The notes: generated by a model not told the origin, from the sequence alone. Shown: positions 26,069 through 36,321, counted from the first letter of the stretch. The stretch: DNA of 64,000 nucleotides from Pandoraea pneumonica (GCF_902459645.1 NZ_CABPSK010000002.1:1-64000); one strand, 5' to 3'. Translations and numbers: made by a program.

Positions 26069-28354
26069 TCAACGCACGACGTTGGCAGCAGCCACGGCGG
26101 TCATGTTGATAATGCGGCGCACGGTGGCGGCCGGGGTCAGGATGTGGACCGGCTTGGCGCAACCGAGCAGGAACGGACCGACCGTCACGCCTTCACCGCC
26201 CGTCATCTTGAGCAGGTTGTACGTGATGTTGGCAGCTTCCACGTTCGGCATGACGAGCAGGTTGGCTTCACCGGCCAGACGCGAGGCCGGGTAAGCCGCA
26301 CGACGCACCGATTCCGACAGTGCTGCGTCGCCGTGCATTTCGCCGTCGACTTCCAGTTCCGGAGCACGTTCGGCCAGCAGTTCGCAGGCGCGGGCCATGC
26401 GTTGTGCCGAGGCCGACTTCACGCTGCCGAAGTTCGAGTTCGAGAGCAGCGCCACCTTCGGGGCGATGCCGAAGCGCTCGATTTCCTTGGCGGCGAGCAC
26501 CGTCATCTCGGCGAGTTGCTCCGACGTCGGCGTCTCGTTCACGTACGTATCGCTGATGAACAGGTTACGCTTCTCGAGCATCAACAGGTTCATGGCGGCG
26601 TAGTTGCTCACGCCTTCGGCGCGGCCCAGCACTTGATCGACCACGTCGAGGTGACGGTGGTACGTATCGATCATGCCGCAGATCATGCCGTCGGCTTCGC
26701 CCAGACGCACGAGGATCGAGCCGATCAGCGTGTTGTCCTTGCGCATGGCGGCCTTCGCCACTTCCGGGGTCACGCCGTGACGGGCGCCCAGGTTGTGGTA
26801 TTCCTGCCAGCAGCGCTGATAGCGCGTGTCGTCTTCCGGATTGACGATCTCGAAGTCGACGCCCGGCTTGAGCTTCGAGCCGATCTTTTGCAGACGCATT
26901 TCCACCACGGCCGGACGGCCGATGATGATCGGCTTGGCGATGCGCTCGGCCAGCACGAACTGCGCCGCGCGCAGCACGCGCTCGTCTTCGCCTTCGGCGA
27001 ACACGATGCGAGCGGCCGTGTTAGCGGCAAAGCGCGCACGCGCCGCGGCGAACACCGGACGCATGATGAAGCCCGTGCGATAGACGGTCGTGCCGAGCTG
27101 TTCGCGGTAAGCGTCCATGTCCTTGATCGGACGCGTCGCCACGCCCGAGTCCATCGCGGCTTGCGCGACGGCCGGGGCGATCTTGATGATCAGGCGCGGA
27201 TCGAACGGCTTCGGAATGATGTATTCCGGGCCAAACTCGAGCGACTGGCCTTCATAGGCGCGCGCCACTTCTTCGCTCTGCTCTTCTTCCTGCGCCAGTT
27301 CGGCGATAGCACGCACGGTGGCGAGCTTCATCTCTTCCGTAATGGTCGTCGCGCCCACGTCGAGCGCGCCGCGGAAGATGAACGGGAAGCACAGCACGTT
27401 GTTCACCTGGTTCGGATAGTCCGAACGGCCGGTGGCAACGATACAGTCGGGGCGAGCGGCCTTGGCGATTTCCGGGCGAATTTCCGGCTCGGGGTTGGCG
27501 AGCGCGAGAATCAGCGGGCTCGGGCCCATGGTCTTGACCATGTCGGCGGTGAGCACACCGGCGGTCGAGCAGCCGAGGAACACGTCGGCGCCGTTGCTCG
27601 CGTCAGCCAGCGTGCGGGCTTCGGTCGTCACGGCGTAGCGCGCCTTGCTCTCGTCGAGCTTGTCGCGGCCGGTGTGAATCACACCCTTCGAGTCGAGAAC
27701 CAGAATGTTCTCTTTCTTCAGGCCGAGGTTCACCAACAGGTCCAGACAGGCGATGGCGGCAGCGCCGGCGCCCGAGCAAACCAGCTTCACGTTGCCGATG
27801 TCCTTCTTCACGACCTTCAGGCCGTTGAGGATAGCGGCCGACGCAATGATGGCGGTACCGTGCTGATCGTCGTGGAAGACGGGGATCTTCATGCGCTCGC
27901 GCAGCTTCTTCTCGATGTAGAAGCACTCGGGCGCTTTGATGTCTTCGAGGTTGATGCCGCCGAGCGTCGGCTCGAGCATGGCGATGGCTTCGACGAGCTT
28001 GTCCGGGTCGTGCTCGGCGAGTTCGATGTCGAACACGTCGATACCGGCGAACTTCTTGAACAGGCAGCCCTTGCCTTCCATCACCGGCTTGGCGGCGAGC
28101 GGGCCGATGTTGCCCAGACCCAGCACGGCGGTGCCGTTGGTAATCACGCCCACGAGGTTGCTGCGCGACGTGTAGCGGTTGGCGGCGAGGGGGTCTTCGG
28201 CGATCGCTTCGCAGGCGTAGGCGACGCCCGGCGAGTAAGCCAGCGACAGATCGATCTGGTTCGACAGCGGCTTGGTCGGCGTCACCGAGATTTTGCCCGG
28301 GCGGGGGAATTCGTGGTACGCCAGAGCGCTTTCTTTCAAGTCAGGTTTGTCCAT
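26069..28354 (-). CDS. NADP-dependent malic enzyme, hybrid with phosphotransacetylase-like domain
   Basis: The 761-residue protein has a malic-enzyme half (residues 1-430: [68 protein letters not shown]) and a C-terminal PTA/PTB-like half (about 430-761), the layout of MaeB. It oxidatively decarboxylates malate to pyruvate and makes NADPH; the second half is regulatory (acetyl-CoA sensing) and not a transacetylase. ATG 28354 is chosen because it begins the conserved part; an upstream extension is unlikely. Housekeeping C4 metabolism. Confidence 0.95.
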   Translation of the reverse strand: MDKPDLKESALAYHEFPRPGKISVTPTKPLSNQIDLSLAYSPGVAYACEAIAEDPLAANRYTSRSNLVGVITNGTAVLGLGNIGPLAAKPVMEGKGCLFKKFAGIDVFDIELAEHDPDKLVEAIAMLEPTLGGINLEDIKAPECFYIEKKLRERMKIPVFHDDQHGTAIIASAAILNGLKVVKKDIGNVKLVCSGAGAAAIACLDLLVNLGLKKENILVLDSKGVIHTGRDKLDESKARYAVTTEARTLADASNGADVFLGCSTAGVLTADMVKTMGPSPLILALANPEPEIRPEIAKAARPDCIVATGRSDYPNQVNNVLCFPFIFRGALDVGATTITEEMKLATVRAIAELAQEEEQSEEVARAYEGQSLEFGPEYIIPKPFDPRLIIKIAPAVAQAAMDSGVATRPIKDMDAYREQLGTTVYRTGFIMRPVFAAARARFAANTAARIVFAEGEDERVLRAAQFVLAERIAKPIIIGRPAVVEMRLQKIGSKLKPGVDFEIVNPEDDTRYQRCWQEYHNLGARHGVTPEVAKAAMRKDNTLIGSILVRLGEADGMICGMIDTYHRHLDVVDQVLGRAEGVSNYAAMNLLMLEKRNLFISDTYVNETPTSEQLAEMTVLAAKEIERFGIAPKVALLSNSNFGSVKSASAQRMARACELLAERAPELEVDGEMHGDAALSESVRRAAYPASRLAGEANLLVMPNVEAANITYNLLKMTGGEGVTVGPFLLGCAKPVHILTPAATVRRIINMTAVAAANVVR

Positions 28355-28702
28355 ATCTCGATACCTAAATACAGGGCGACAGCCGGGCGACGGCAACTCG
28401 AGGGTAGCGCGCGGGCACGGCAGTCTTGTGACGGATCACGGCGGGAAGAGCCAACCGGAGGGATTCGGCGATTTTGTCGCTGACGGTGTTCTTCGCTGCG
28501 CGGTGGCGTGATGGCCACCGCTCCCCCGGGTCTTCTACACCGCGCTTTCACGCGTCAGACCCAGAGCTTGCGGCGCGCCGGACGCACCGCAGGACGCAAA
28601 GTGTACACCTTGCGCCGAAAGCTTGATGGCGGCGCGCGACAGCATAGTTGTGCGGCGCGCCGCCCTCAGCCAGCACGAATATGCTGGCAAAAGCGAGAAA
28701 AC
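28355..28702. other. 348-bp gene-free region with a 10-bp stem hairpin
   Basis: The region upstream of maeB and downstream of the MFS gene holds no gene. It contains an inverted repeat GGCGGCGCGC (28628-28637)/GCGCGCCGCC (28655-28664) and another GCCAGCA (28669-28675)/TGCTGGC (28682-28688) close to the MFS stop. Neither has a T run, so they are only possible factor-assisted 3' ends. Confidence 0.5.
28628..28664. repeat. Perfect 10-bp GC inverted repeat
   Basis: GGCGGCGCGC and GCGCGCCGCC are separated by 17 nt. The GC-only stem would be very stable in either transcript. It lies about 40 bp past the MFS gene stop and 270 bp before maeB, so it may mark a 3' end or protect mRNA. Confidence 0.5.
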
Positions 28703-29950
28703 TCAGGAAAGCGCTTCGCCGCGGCGCTCGGGGATCAGGAACAGCGTGGCGATGATATCCAGCACATAGATGCTGGCAAGGAACACGAGCGCAATCTTGA
28801 ACGAGTACGCGGCTGCGAGCGCGCCGACCGCGAGCGGCCCGAAGCCGCCGACCGCACGGCCGATATTGAACAGCACGTTCTGCGCCGTCGCACGTGCTGC
28901 CGTCGGATACAGCTCGGAGATCAACGCGCCGTAGCCGCCGATCATGCCATTCACGAACATGCCCATCACGGCGCCACCAATCAGCAGCGCGAACTGCGAT
29001 TGCAATTGCGCATAGACGAAAACCATCACCACCGCACCGATCTGATAACCGATGAACGTCGGGCGGCGGCCGAAGCGATCGGCCAGACGACCGAACAGCC
29101 AAATGCCAAACGCCATACCGAGCACGGTCACGGCGGTCCACATGGCCGATTTGGTCAGCGAGTAGCCAAAGGCCTTCGACAGATACGACGGCATCCAGAT
29201 CATCAAGCCGTAGTAGCCGAAGTTTTGCACCGAGCAGAGGATGGCGACGCCAAGGCTCGCGCGCGTCGTGGCGCAGTCTTTGACCAGCAGCTTGAGCGGT
29301 GCGTGTTCGCGCGGCTGCTTCTGCTGCGCGATGAAGAGCTCCGGCTCACCGAGCGTGCGGCGCATGACGAACGACACCACCGCAGGCAGCAAGCCCACGG
29401 CAAACATGCCGCGCCAGCCGATGAGCGGCAGCAGCACCGGCGTGAGCAACGCTGCGGCGAGCACCCCGGCTTGCCAGCCCAGCCCCACGAACGACGAGGC
29501 ACGTGCCCGGCGTGCCGGTGCGCAAGCTTCCGCCGCCAGTGCCATGCCGATGCCGAACTCGCCGCCCAGCCCGATCCCGGCGATGGTGCGATACGCGAGC
29601 AGATCCCAATACCCTTGCGCCAACGCGCACATCCCGGTGAAGACCGCGAACAGAAGAATCGTCCACGACAACACGCGCACGCGGCCATAGCGGTCGGAGA
29701 GCATGCCGAAGACGATGCCGCCCACCACGGCGCCCACGAGCGTCCAGGTGACGAGCGCGCCCGACTGTGCGCTGGTCAGCGCGAGATCGGCAGCAATGGC
29801 GGGAAGAATGAAGCCGAGAATCAGCAGGTCGAAGCCGTCCATGGCATAGCCAATGGCGGACGCCCACAGCGCGCGGTTGGCATAACCGCTGTCTTGCGTG
29901 CTGTTAGGCACGGCGCTCGCGGCGGAAAGAGACGTTGAATCGTTGGACAT
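28703..29950 (-). CDS. MFS transporter, aromatic acid:H+ symporter-like
   Basis: The 415-residue protein has 12 predicted membrane segments and the MFS signature between TM2 and TM3 (GMLSDRYGRVRVL) with its repeat in the second half (GRLADRFGRRPTF). DGFDLLILGFILPAI in TM1 is the DxD-type motif of the AAHS family (BenK, PcaK, MhpT), so an aromatic or other organic acid is the likely substrate, taken up with protons. ATG 29950 begins the conserved part. No catabolic partner genes are adjacent, so the substrate remains open. Confidence 0.82.
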   Translation of the reverse strand: MSNDSTSLSAASAVPNSTQDSGYANRALWASAIGYAMDGFDLLILGFILPAIAADLALTSAQSGALVTWTLVGAVVGGIVFGMLSDRYGRVRVLSWTILLFAVFTGMCALAQGYWDLLAYRTIAGIGLGGEFGIGMALAAEACAPARRARASSFVGLGWQAGVLAAALLTPVLLPLIGWRGMFAVGLLPAVVSFVMRRTLGEPELFIAQQKQPREHAPLKLLVKDCATTRASLGVAILCSVQNFGYYGLMIWMPSYLSKAFGYSLTKSAMWTAVTVLGMAFGIWLFGRLADRFGRRPTFIGYQIGAVVMVFVYAQLQSQFALLIGGAVMGMFVNGMIGGYGALISELYPTAARATAQNVLFNIGRAVGGFGPLAVGALAAAYSFKIALVFLASIYVLDIIATLFLIPERRGEALS

Positions 29951-30330
29951 GTTGGGCGGCTCCGGCCGGCGTACGTTGGCGAAGATGACAAAAAGGGGCA
30001 ACAGGGGGAGCGGATATCCGCGTCGTCTTGTTACTACGCGGTCACCTAACCTGAAATTCGGCGTGAGTGTATGCCTGTCATAAAGCCTCGGCAACTGTCT
30101 CTTTTTTTGGATTCATCTATCGTGGCGGTTTTTTCATATGCGCCGTGCGGTCACACTGCGCGTATGTTGCGCACAGAAAATATACGCTCCGTGCATAATT
30201 GACCGCTCGATTGCTGAATGTTGTGGCATAATTCGCGTTTAAGCGCTGGTCCGCCGTGCCGACCTGCCGCGCTGAACCTGATTTCCCCCTGCTGCCCGCA
30301 CGGCGTGCAGCTACGCAAAGGATCCGCATC
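29951..30330. other. 380-bp divergent regulatory region (MFS and pyrE)
   Basis: No protein gene is supported here. Elements seen are an extended -10 before pyrE, a TGCGC-N7-GCGCA dyad (30157-30173) and short A/T-rich tracts. It contains the promoters of both divergent genes. Confidence 0.45.
30224..30232 (+). promoter_or_regulatory. Extended -10 element of pyrE
   Basis: TGGCATAAT supplies a TGn extension and a CATAAT -10, about 100 bp before the pyrE start. A TTGACC at 30199-30204 lies 22 bp upstream, too far to be a standard -35 for this box, so the extended -10 is the stronger signal. Confidence 0.4.
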
Positions 30331-31020
30331 ATGATTGGCATCGACCGCCAGGCGATCTCCGACATCACCGCCAAAATCCTGCTCGAAGTGGGCGCGGTGC
30401 ATTTCAACGCTGAGAAGCCGTACATCTTCACCTCGGGCTGGGCCAGCCCGGTCTACACCGATTGCCGCAAGCTCATCTCGTACCCGCGCGTGCGCCGTAC
30501 GCTGATGGACTTCGCAGAAGCCGTGCTCATCGAAGACGTCGGCTGCGAGCAGTTCGACACGGTTGCCGGCGGCGAAACCGCTGGTATCCCGTTCGCGGCA
30601 TGGATTGCCGACAAGCTGATGCTGCCGATGCAGTACGTGCGCAAAAAACCGAAGGGTTTCGGCCGTAACGCCCAGATCGAAGGCGATCTGCCGGAAGGCT
30701 CGCGCGTGTTGCTGGTCGAAGATTTGACGACCGACGGCCGCAGCAAGATCAACTTCTGCAAGGCCCTGCGCGAAGCCGGCGCGAGTGTGAATCACGTGTT
30801 CGTGATCTTCCACTACGACATCTTCCCGGAGAGCCGTCAGGTGTTGAAGGACATCGACGTGAACCTGCACTCGCTCGCTACGTGGTGGGACGTGCTGCGC
30901 GTTGCCAAGCAGCAGAACCACTTCGACACGAAGACGCTCGACGAAGTCGAGAAATTCCTGCACGCACCGGCCGAGTGGTCGGGCGCGCACGGTGGTGCCA
31001 CGTCCTTCCCGAAGGACTAA
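30331..31020 (+). CDS. Orotate phosphoribosyltransferase
   Basis: The 229-residue enzyme joins orotate to PRPP to give OMP in pyrimidine biosynthesis. The PRPP-binding motif [14 protein letters not shown] lies at residues 126-139, and the orotate loop region [20 protein letters not shown] at 33-52. AAAGGA precedes ATG 30331. Length and layout fit the proteobacterial PyrE form. A terminator follows within 70 bp. Confidence 0.96.
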   Translation: MIGIDRQAISDITAKILLEVGAVHFNAEKPYIFTSGWASPVYTDCRKLISYPRVRRTLMDFAEAVLIEDVGCEQFDTVAGGETAGIPFAAWIADKLMLPMQYVRKKPKGFGRNAQIEGDLPEGSRVLLVEDLTTDGRSKINFCKALREAGASVNHVFVIFHYDIFPESRQVLKDIDVNLHSLATWWDVLRVAKQQNHFDTKTLDEVEKFLHAPAEWSGAHGGATSFPKD

Positions 31021-31065
31021 GCCGCGCCGTGGCAATGCCCGTAGTATTCGCTTGAGAGGCGAGGA

Positions 31066-31095
31066 CGGCCGGCCCCGAACAGGGTCGGCCGTTTT
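31066..31095 (+). terminator. Rho-independent terminator of pyrE
   Basis: CGGCCGGCCC (31066-31075) and GGGTCGGCCG (31082-31091) form a 10-bp stem with one G-U pair and a 6-nt loop, followed by TTTTG. It lies 23 bp before the crcB start, so crcB must have readthrough or a promoter inside this short stretch. Confidence 0.85.
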
Positions 31096-31118
31096 GTTAT
31101 CTGCTAGGGGAAAAACGC

Positions 31119-31517
31119 ATGTTTGCTTCGGTCATTGCCATAAGCGTCGGGGCCGCCCTCGGCGCCTTGCTGCGCTGGCTACTGAGCGTTCAGCTCAACG
31201 CCATTTTGCCGACCATGCCACTCGGCACGCTCGCCGCCAACCTTGGCGGGGGCTATCTGATCGGTATCGCGGTGGCAGTGTTCAGCCAGTTTCCGTCGAT
31301 CCCCTCCGAATGGCGGCTGCTGATCGTCACCGGCTTTCTCGGCGGACTCACCACCTTCTCCACCTTCTCGGCAGAAGTCACCACGCTGCTACGTGAGGGA
31401 CAACTCGGCTGGGCATCGATGACCGTGGTCACGCACGTTGCGGGCTCGCTCGTCATGACCCTGCTCGGCATGGCCAGCGCGACGTATCTCGTGCAGTGGA
31501 TGCGGACATCGGCGTAA
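31119..31517 (+). CDS. Fluoride exporter CrcB (Fluc)
   Basis: The 132-residue protein has four membrane segments and the signature [13 protein letters not shown] at 72-84, with the phenylalanine/threonine fluoride track and [14 protein letters not shown] at 36-50. It works as a dual-topology dimer letting fluoride leave the cytoplasm. AGGGGA precedes the ATG. Only 27 bp separate it from the pyrE terminator, so no room exists for the fluoride riboswitch that often precedes crcB. Confidence 0.95.
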   Translation: MFASVIAISVGAALGALLRWLLSVQLNAILPTMPLGTLAANLGGGYLIGIAVAVFSQFPSIPSEWRLLIVTGFLGGLTTFSTFSAEVTTLLREGQLGWASMTVVTHVAGSLVMTLLGMASATYLVQWMRTSA

Positions 31518-31576
31518 CGCCTCACGCCTGCGTAACGCTACGCGGTGGCACAGCGTCTCGCGCCGATGCCGTCCGC

Positions 31577-32404
31577 TTACGCCAGCAACATCACCAGCTT
31601 CACATCGTCGTGGCCCGAGAGCCGGAACGTCACCTGCGCGAAATCGATCTCGCCGCGTGCCGGGTGATGAAAGCCACGACGGCCGCCTTCTCGCTCGACC
31701 ACGTCTTGCTGCGACCAGAGCGCGGCAAACACAGCGCTCTCACGCTGCAACGCATCGGTGAGCGCACGCACTGGCGTGTCGTCGAGATACGCGCTGCATT
31801 CCGCACGAAATTCTGCGACCACGCGACGCGCACGGCTCGGCCAGTCCTGAATCAACGTCTGCGCCGCCGGATCGAGAAAGATGTAACGCAGCAGATTCTT
31901 CGGCCCCGGCGCATCGAGCCAGCCACGGAAGATGTCTGACGCCGCGTCGTTCCACGCGAGCACATCCCAGCAACGATCGAGCGCATAAGCGGGCGCGGCG
32001 ACGGCAGCGACCGCCGCCTGCACCTGCGCCGCCGCATGGTTCGGCAACGGCTCCGCACCGCGCTCCGGGTCGCGCTTGCCGGCCAGATCGAACAAATAGG
32101 AACGCTCGGCACGCGAGAGCCGCAACGCGCTCGCCACCGCCGACAGCGCCCCGACGGAAATCGACACCTCACGCGCCTGCTCGATCCACGTGTACCAAGT
32201 CGCCGACAGACCGCACAACTGCGCCACTTCCTCGCGCCGCAGCCCCGGCGTACGGCGGCGTCCGATGGGCGGCAAACCGACGGCAGCGGGCGTGAGTCGC
32301 TCACGATGGGCACGCAGAAAATCACCCAATGCGCGGCGCTGACTGGCAGCGCCGCGGGCATCGTCGGCGGCGGGCTTGAGGGGAGGCGTGTCGGGTGATG
32401 TCAT
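31577..32404 (-). CDS. XRE-family regulator with MmyB-like ligand domain
   Basis: The 275-residue protein has an N-terminal HTH (RRTPGLRREEVAQLCGLSATWYTWIEQAREVSISVGAL pattern, about 48-90) and a C-terminal MmyB-like domain (about 110-270, WDVLAWNDAASDIFRGWL and GEIDFAQVTFRL) that may bind fatty acid or a small lipid-like ligand in relatives. It is divergent from a SAM-dependent methyltransferase gene across a 187-bp gap and is a likely regulator of it. These regulators often repress an adjacent oxidoreductase or methyltransferase. Confidence 0.87.
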   Translation of the reverse strand: MTSPDTPPLKPAADDARGAASQRRALGDFLRAHRERLTPAAVGLPPIGRRRTPGLRREEVAQLCGLSATWYTWIEQAREVSISVGALSAVASALRLSRAERSYLFDLAGKRDPERGAEPLPNHAAAQVQAAVAAVAAPAYALDRCWDVLAWNDAASDIFRGWLDAPGPKNLLRYIFLDPAAQTLIQDWPSRARRVVAEFRAECSAYLDDTPVRALTDALQRESAVFAALWSQQDVVEREGGRRGFHHPARGEIDFAQVTFRLSGHDDVKLVMLLA

Positions 32405-32591
32405 GATCGGGGGTAGTTTTTATACCAGGATAAATGCACAACTTGTACCGGTATCGACGAACCATTATCGTGAGTCACATCGCGGTTGTGCAAGCACGAA
32501 TGTTCGTCTTCAATACCTTCGTGCCCGCAGCAACTCGACGACTGCCCGCCCCCACAAACATCACGATTGTCATCACCGAAGGAGACGCCCC

Positions 32592-33392
32592 GTGAGCGAC
32601 GCCACCCGCCCCACTTCGAGCGCTGCCGCGCATGATTCTCACAACGCGGTTGTCACCGGCCAGTTCGGCCCGCAGGCTTCGGCTTACCTGACCAGCGCCA
32701 ACCACGCGCAAGGTGCCGATCTCGAACAACTCGCGGCGATTGCCCGCGCGCATCCGAATGCCCAAGTGCTCGATCTGGGCTGCGGCGCAGGTCATGTGAG
32801 CTTCTTCACTGCACCGTTCGCGGCGCGTGTCGTTGCCTACGACTTGTCTGCCGATATGCTTGGCGTTGTCGCGGGCGAAGCCGCCAAGCGTGGTCTTTCG
32901 AACATCGAAACGCAACTGGGCGCAGCCGAATCGCTGCCGTTCGACGATGCCACGTTCGACCTCGTCTTCAGCCGCTACAGCGCCCACCACTGGGCCGATG
33001 TCGGCGCAGCATTGCGCGAAATGCGCCGCGTGCTGAAACCGGGCGGCCGGGTCGTGATCTGCGACGTCGCCTCGACCGGTCAGCCGCTCTTCGACACGTA
33101 TTTGCAAGCGGTGGAAGTGCTGCGCGACACCTCGCACGTGCGCGACTACGCCGTGGGCGAGTGGCTGACGATGGCGGCGAACGCGGGGTTCTCGGTGGCA
33201 TCGCTCACGCCGCGCACGCTCGATCTCGATTTCAAAACGTGGACGTCGCGCATGCGCACCCCCGAGCCGATGCAGGTCGCCATTCGCGCACTGCAAACGG
33301 CGATGGCCGACGACGTGCGCCGCCACTTCCGCATTCAAGACGACGGCTCGTTCACGCTCGACACCGTCACACTCGAATTCGTCGCAGGCTGA
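32592..33392 (+). CDS. SAM-dependent methyltransferase, UbiE/class I type
   Basis: The 266-residue protein shows the class I motifs: VLDLGCGAGHVSFFTA (motif I, about 59-74), the acidic end of beta-2 (VVAYDLSADML), LPFDDATFDLVFSRYSAHHW (post-I) and LKPGGRVVICDVA. It resembles small-molecule methyltransferases of the UbiE/COQ5 group; the acceptor is not evident. I chose GTG 32592 since AAGGAG precedes it by seven bases; in-frame sequence upstream is not conserved-looking. It is divergent from the XRE gene and ends in a terminator. Confidence 0.83.
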   Translation: MSDATRPTSSAAAHDSHNAVVTGQFGPQASAYLTSANHAQGADLEQLAAIARAHPNAQVLDLGCGAGHVSFFTAPFAARVVAYDLSADMLGVVAGEAAKRGLSNIETQLGAAESLPFDDATFDLVFSRYSAHHWADVGAALREMRRVLKPGGRVVICDVASTGQPLFDTYLQAVEVLRDTSHVRDYAVGEWLTMAANAGFSVASLTPRTLDLDFKTWTSRMRTPEPMQVAIRALQTAMADDVRRHFRIQDDGSFTLDTVTLEFVAG

Positions 33393-33418
33393 TCGCTGTC
33401 GGATCGACGCGGCATAAA

Positions 33419-33450
33419 AAAAGGGGCGCTCCCGTAAGAGCGCCCCTTTT
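33419..33450. terminator. Bidirectional terminator
   Basis: AAAAGGGGCGCTC-N6-GAGCGCCCCTTTT is a perfect stem with an A run on the left and a T run on the right. It lies between the convergent methyltransferase and peptidyl-prolyl isomerase genes. Confidence 0.95.
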
Positions 33451-33489
33451 CCTTTCTACCGTCGACTGACCGTCGTTGCGCGCAACCGC

Positions 33490-34251
33490 CTACTGCAATA
33501 GCCGCGCCCCATCGCTGTCGTTAGCACCGCTGATTTCCGCAGCACCGGCGAGCAGCGCGACGTAATGACGAAGCGCACGCGTGCGGGCTTGTTCATACAA
33601 CTGCGCAGCGATACGATCCGCCACTCGCTCGAAAGGTGGCATACGCCCCTTCACGCGACGCTCGATTCGCACAACGTGAAAGCCGTAGCGCGTATTCACT
33701 AGCCGAGGCAGTACGCCGAGGCGATCGCCGCAGAACAGCACCAGTTCAAACTCCGGTGCCCCACTGCCGCGCGTGAGCATGCCAAGGCTGCCACCGCATC
33801 GCCCCGAAGGGCAATCCGACACATTGGCTGCGAGCGATTCGAACGCGGCGGGCTCCACGCGCAACTGATCGAGCGCCGCCTGCGCGCGAGAGAGCGTGAC
33901 CGAGAGCGGCACGCCCGCCGAGAGAGCAAACAAGATATGACTGGCCTGCACCTTGTCGCCCACGCGGAACTGCCCGGCGTGCTCGTGAAAGTACGCCCGG
34001 CACTCCGCCTCGGTGGGACGCCGCACATGCACGTCGCGTGTGAAGAGTGCATCGACGATGGCATCGTCGCTGGCGTCCGCCATTTCTGCCTCGCCCAACA
34101 GCCGCAGATCGCGAACTCGTTGCCGCAATAACTCGCGGCTGACGAGCGCGTGCTGGGCCGCCGTTTCCGGATCGGCCGCGTCACGATGCTGATCGATCTC
34201 ATCGGCGACGCGGCGTGCGTCGATGACAATCCCGTTGACGCGCAAAGACAT
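33490..34251 (-). CDS. Parvulin-type peptidyl-prolyl isomerase (NifM-like)
   Basis: The 253-residue protein has a helical N-terminal half (residues 1-105) and a rotamase domain (about 106-215: VQASHILFALS, SDCPSGRCGGSLGMLTRG, FELVLFCG, NTRYGFHVVRIERR). The C-x4-C pair before GGSLG is common in NifM-like parvulins. It lacks a signal peptide, so it is probably cytoplasmic. NifM matures nitrogenase Fe protein, but no nif genes are here and a general or unknown client is more likely. CAGGAG precedes ATG 34251. It is followed on the same strand (61 bp upstream) by the gamma carbonic anhydrase gene. Confidence 0.85.
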   Translation of the reverse strand: MSLRVNGIVIDARRVADEIDQHRDAADPETAAQHALVSRELLRQRVRDLRLLGEAEMADASDDAIVDALFTRDVHVRRPTEAECRAYFHEHAGQFRVGDKVQASHILFALSAGVPLSVTLSRAQAALDQLRVEPAAFESLAANVSDCPSGRCGGSLGMLTRGSGAPEFELVLFCGDRLGVLPRLVNTRYGFHVVRIERRVKGRMPPFERVADRIAAQLYEQARTRALRHYVALLAGAAEISGANDSDGARLLQ

Positions 34252-34312
34252 GACGGACTCCTGCAAAGACTCAGATTGCGACGGTCACTCGCAACGACGC
34301 ACGCTCACCCCA

Positions 34313-34873
34313 TCAGAACTCGTTCTGAATGCGGCGATACGCGCGTGCGAGTTGCACGTTCGTGCGGCTCACCGATTCGGAGAACTCGCGCGCGTCGACA
34401 GTGACCTTCGGAATGGTCGCGAGATCGGTCTCGCGGCTAATGTGTGTGGTCGAGGGAATGTAGAAGTTCTCGGGAATATCGCGCCCGTCGACCACGCTGT
34501 TGTGCCGCACCACCACGCCGTCGTGCACGACGCAGTTGAACAGCACCGAGTTGAAACCGATGAATACGTTGTTACCGATCACGCACGGGCCATGCACGAT
34601 GGAGCGATGCGCAATCGAAGTGTTCTCGCCGATGGTCACGCGTGCGCCGTCTTTCGAATGGATCACGACCCCGTCCTGAATATTGGAATTGGCGCCGATC
34701 ACAATCGGCTCCATCTTGCCGCTCTCGTCGACTTCATCGGCACGCAACACCGCGTAGGGCCCGATGAACACGTTCTCGCCGACGATGATCTTGCCGCACA
34801 GAATGGCCGTCGGATCGATGAACGAGGTTTCATGCACGACGGGGAAATCCCCGTTCGGATTCTTTCGCAACAT
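34313..34873 (-). CDS. Gamma-class carbonic anhydrase-like hexapeptide protein
   Basis: The 186-residue left-handed beta-helix protein has hexapeptide repeats (IVGENVFIGPYAVLRADE, VIGNNVFIG) and three histidines at 72 (VVIHS), 89 (IAHR) and 94 (VHGP), matching the zinc/iron-binding triad of gamma carbonic anhydrases such as Cam and YrdA. It would interconvert CO2 and bicarbonate or be a non-catalytic trimeric homologue. The C-terminal helix (VDAREFSESVSRTNVQLARA) is typical. It lies directly upstream of the parvulin gene, and the two may form an operon. Confidence 0.85.
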   Translation of the reverse strand: MLRKNPNGDFPVVHETSFIDPTAILCGKIIVGENVFIGPYAVLRADEVDESGKMEPIVIGANSNIQDGVVIHSKDGARVTIGENTSIAHRSIVHGPCVIGNNVFIGFNSVLFNCVVHDGVVVRHNSVVDGRDIPENFYIPSTTHISRETDLATIPKVTVDAREFSESVSRTNVQLARAYRRIQNEF

Positions 34874-35122
34874 TGATGAATCACTCCAGACCGCTCGCTC
34901 GTAAGCCCGGGCCCGAGTGACAGGCGCGTCGCGTACGTGCGCGATGCATCGCTGCCGGAAGTGGCCTCGTCGGAATACGCCCTGTGGGCAAGCGGGGGAA
35001 AGGGAACACGGACGGGCGCCGTGGTACAGACTCTCTCACCGCCGCGAACGGTATAACGTTGTTGTAGGCGATGAGAGACAGAAAGGCAAATGCCCGCGTT
35101 GACGGTGCGGGCAGCCGTTGCG

Positions 35123-35146
35123 TGCCGCACACAAGCGTGTGCGGCA
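35123..35146. repeat. Perfect 10-bp hairpin after the BASS transporter gene
   Basis: TGCCGCACAC and GTGTGCGGCA form a perfect stem with the tetraloop AAGC, ten bases past the transporter stop (minus strand). No T run follows, so it is a likely mRNA 3' end or processing barrier rather than a textbook terminator. A second stem, GCCCGC-N9-GCGGGC, lies at 35092-35112. Confidence 0.55.
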
Positions 35147-35156
35147 GCGAAAAAAC

Positions 35157-36110
35157 TCAGTGCGCTGCGCGCGTCGGTGCAGCTTGCGAATCGTTGGCCG
35201 TGCCCGTTGGGCGACCGCGCCAATAACCGGCGAGCAACGAACCCGACAGGTTGTGCCAAACCGAGAACAACGCGCCCGGCAGTGCTGCCAGCGGCGTGAA
35301 GTAGATCTTGCCGAGCGTGGCGGCGAGGCCCGAGTTCTGCATGCCGACTTCGATGGCGAGCGTGCGGCAAATCGATTCGTCGAAGCCCAGCAGACGCCCA
35401 CCCCAGTAGCCGCCGAGCAGCCCCAGACCGTTGTGCAGCACCACGCCGAGCATGACCAACGGACCCACCGTGGCAATGTTGCCCTGATTCGCGCCCACGA
35501 CGGCACCGATGATCAGCACGATTGCCACCATCGACACCAGCGGCAGATAGCCCTCGACGGCACGTACCGCGCGATTGAAGAAGCGATTGATGAGCAACCC
35601 GGCGGCGATCGGCAACGCGACGATTTGCAGAATCGACAGCAGCATGCCTTCCACGTCGACCGAGATCGATGCGTCGACATACAAGCGCGTGAGCAACGGC
35701 GTTGCGAACACGCCCACGAGCGTCGACATCGCGCTGATGGTCACCGACAACGCGACGTCGCCACGGGCGAGATAAATCATGACGTTCGATGCCGTGCCGC
35801 TCGCCACGCTGCCCACGAGCACCATACCGGCGGTCAGATCGGGCGGCATGTGAAGCACGCGGGCAATGATCCACGCGGCCAGCGGCATCACGAGGTAATG
35901 CAACACCACGCCAGCGACGATCGGGGCGGGACGCGTGAAGACGCGTTTGAAGTCTTCGAACGTGAGCGTCACGCCCATCGCGAACATCACGACGGTAAGC
36001 AACGCGGTGACGTGCGGCGTGACGCCGGAGAAGCTGCCCGGCGAAAAGTACGCGGCAACGGAAAGCAGCAAAGCCCACAACGGAAACAAGCGGGTGACAC
36101 GGGCGATCAT
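35157..36110 (-). CDS. BASS-family transporter (bile acid:sodium symporter/PanS-like)
   Basis: The 317-residue protein has about ten membrane segments in two inverted repeats with the BASS core motifs ([34 protein letters not shown] and [13 protein letters not shown]). These proteins import organic anions with sodium; bacterial members such as PanS carry ketopantoate or other 2-oxoacids, so bile acid is not implied. GAGGA precedes ATG 36110. The gene is monocistronic. Confidence 0.88.
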   Translation of the reverse strand: MIARVTRLFPLWALLLSVAAYFSPGSFSGVTPHVTALLTVVMFAMGVTLTFEDFKRVFTRPAPIVAGVVLHYLVMPLAAWIIARVLHMPPDLTAGMVLVGSVASGTASNVMIYLARGDVALSVTISAMSTLVGVFATPLLTRLYVDASISVDVEGMLLSILQIVALPIAAGLLINRFFNRAVRAVEGYLPLVSMVAIVLIIGAVVGANQGNIATVGPLVMLGVVLHNGLGLLGGYWGGRLLGFDESICRTLAIEVGMQNSGLAATLGKIYFTPLAALPGALFSVWHNLSGSLLAGYWRGRPTGTANDSQAAPTRAAH

Positions 36111-36207
36111 GAGATCCTCGGAGAACGAAAACGCGGCGCGCGCATTGGCGAGTCCATGCGCCCTCGTTCCCTGAGAGGTCATCGCACCTGCCACACCCGG
36201 GCCGCCG

Positions 36208-36242
36208 GGCGCAAAAGGTTAATATTTTACTTAATTTGCGCC
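36208..36242 (-). promoter_or_regulatory. Inverted repeat around AT-rich promoter core of the BASS gene
   Basis: GGCGCAAA and TTTGCGCC are perfect 8-bp inverted repeats 19 bp apart. The stretch between them is AT-rich (TTAATATTTTACTTAA) and contains -10-like sequences on the minus strand. It lies 98 bp before the transporter start. Confidence 0.4.
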
Positions 36243-36321
36243 AGCCGCCCCTTGGGGGCTGCCCCAAGCGTGCGGGGACGAGTGCCGAACGCCCGCTGAT
36301 GAGGGTCTTTCGCGCGCCAAT

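Noticed and set aside
26054-28483. 809-codon plus-strand open frame opposite malic enzyme
   Set aside because: Same reason: composition typical of an antisense frame, with the real gene clearly on the other strand.
31092-31118. Fluoride riboswitch before crcB
   Set aside because: Only 27 bases lie between the pyrE terminator and the crcB start, too few for the riboswitch fold.
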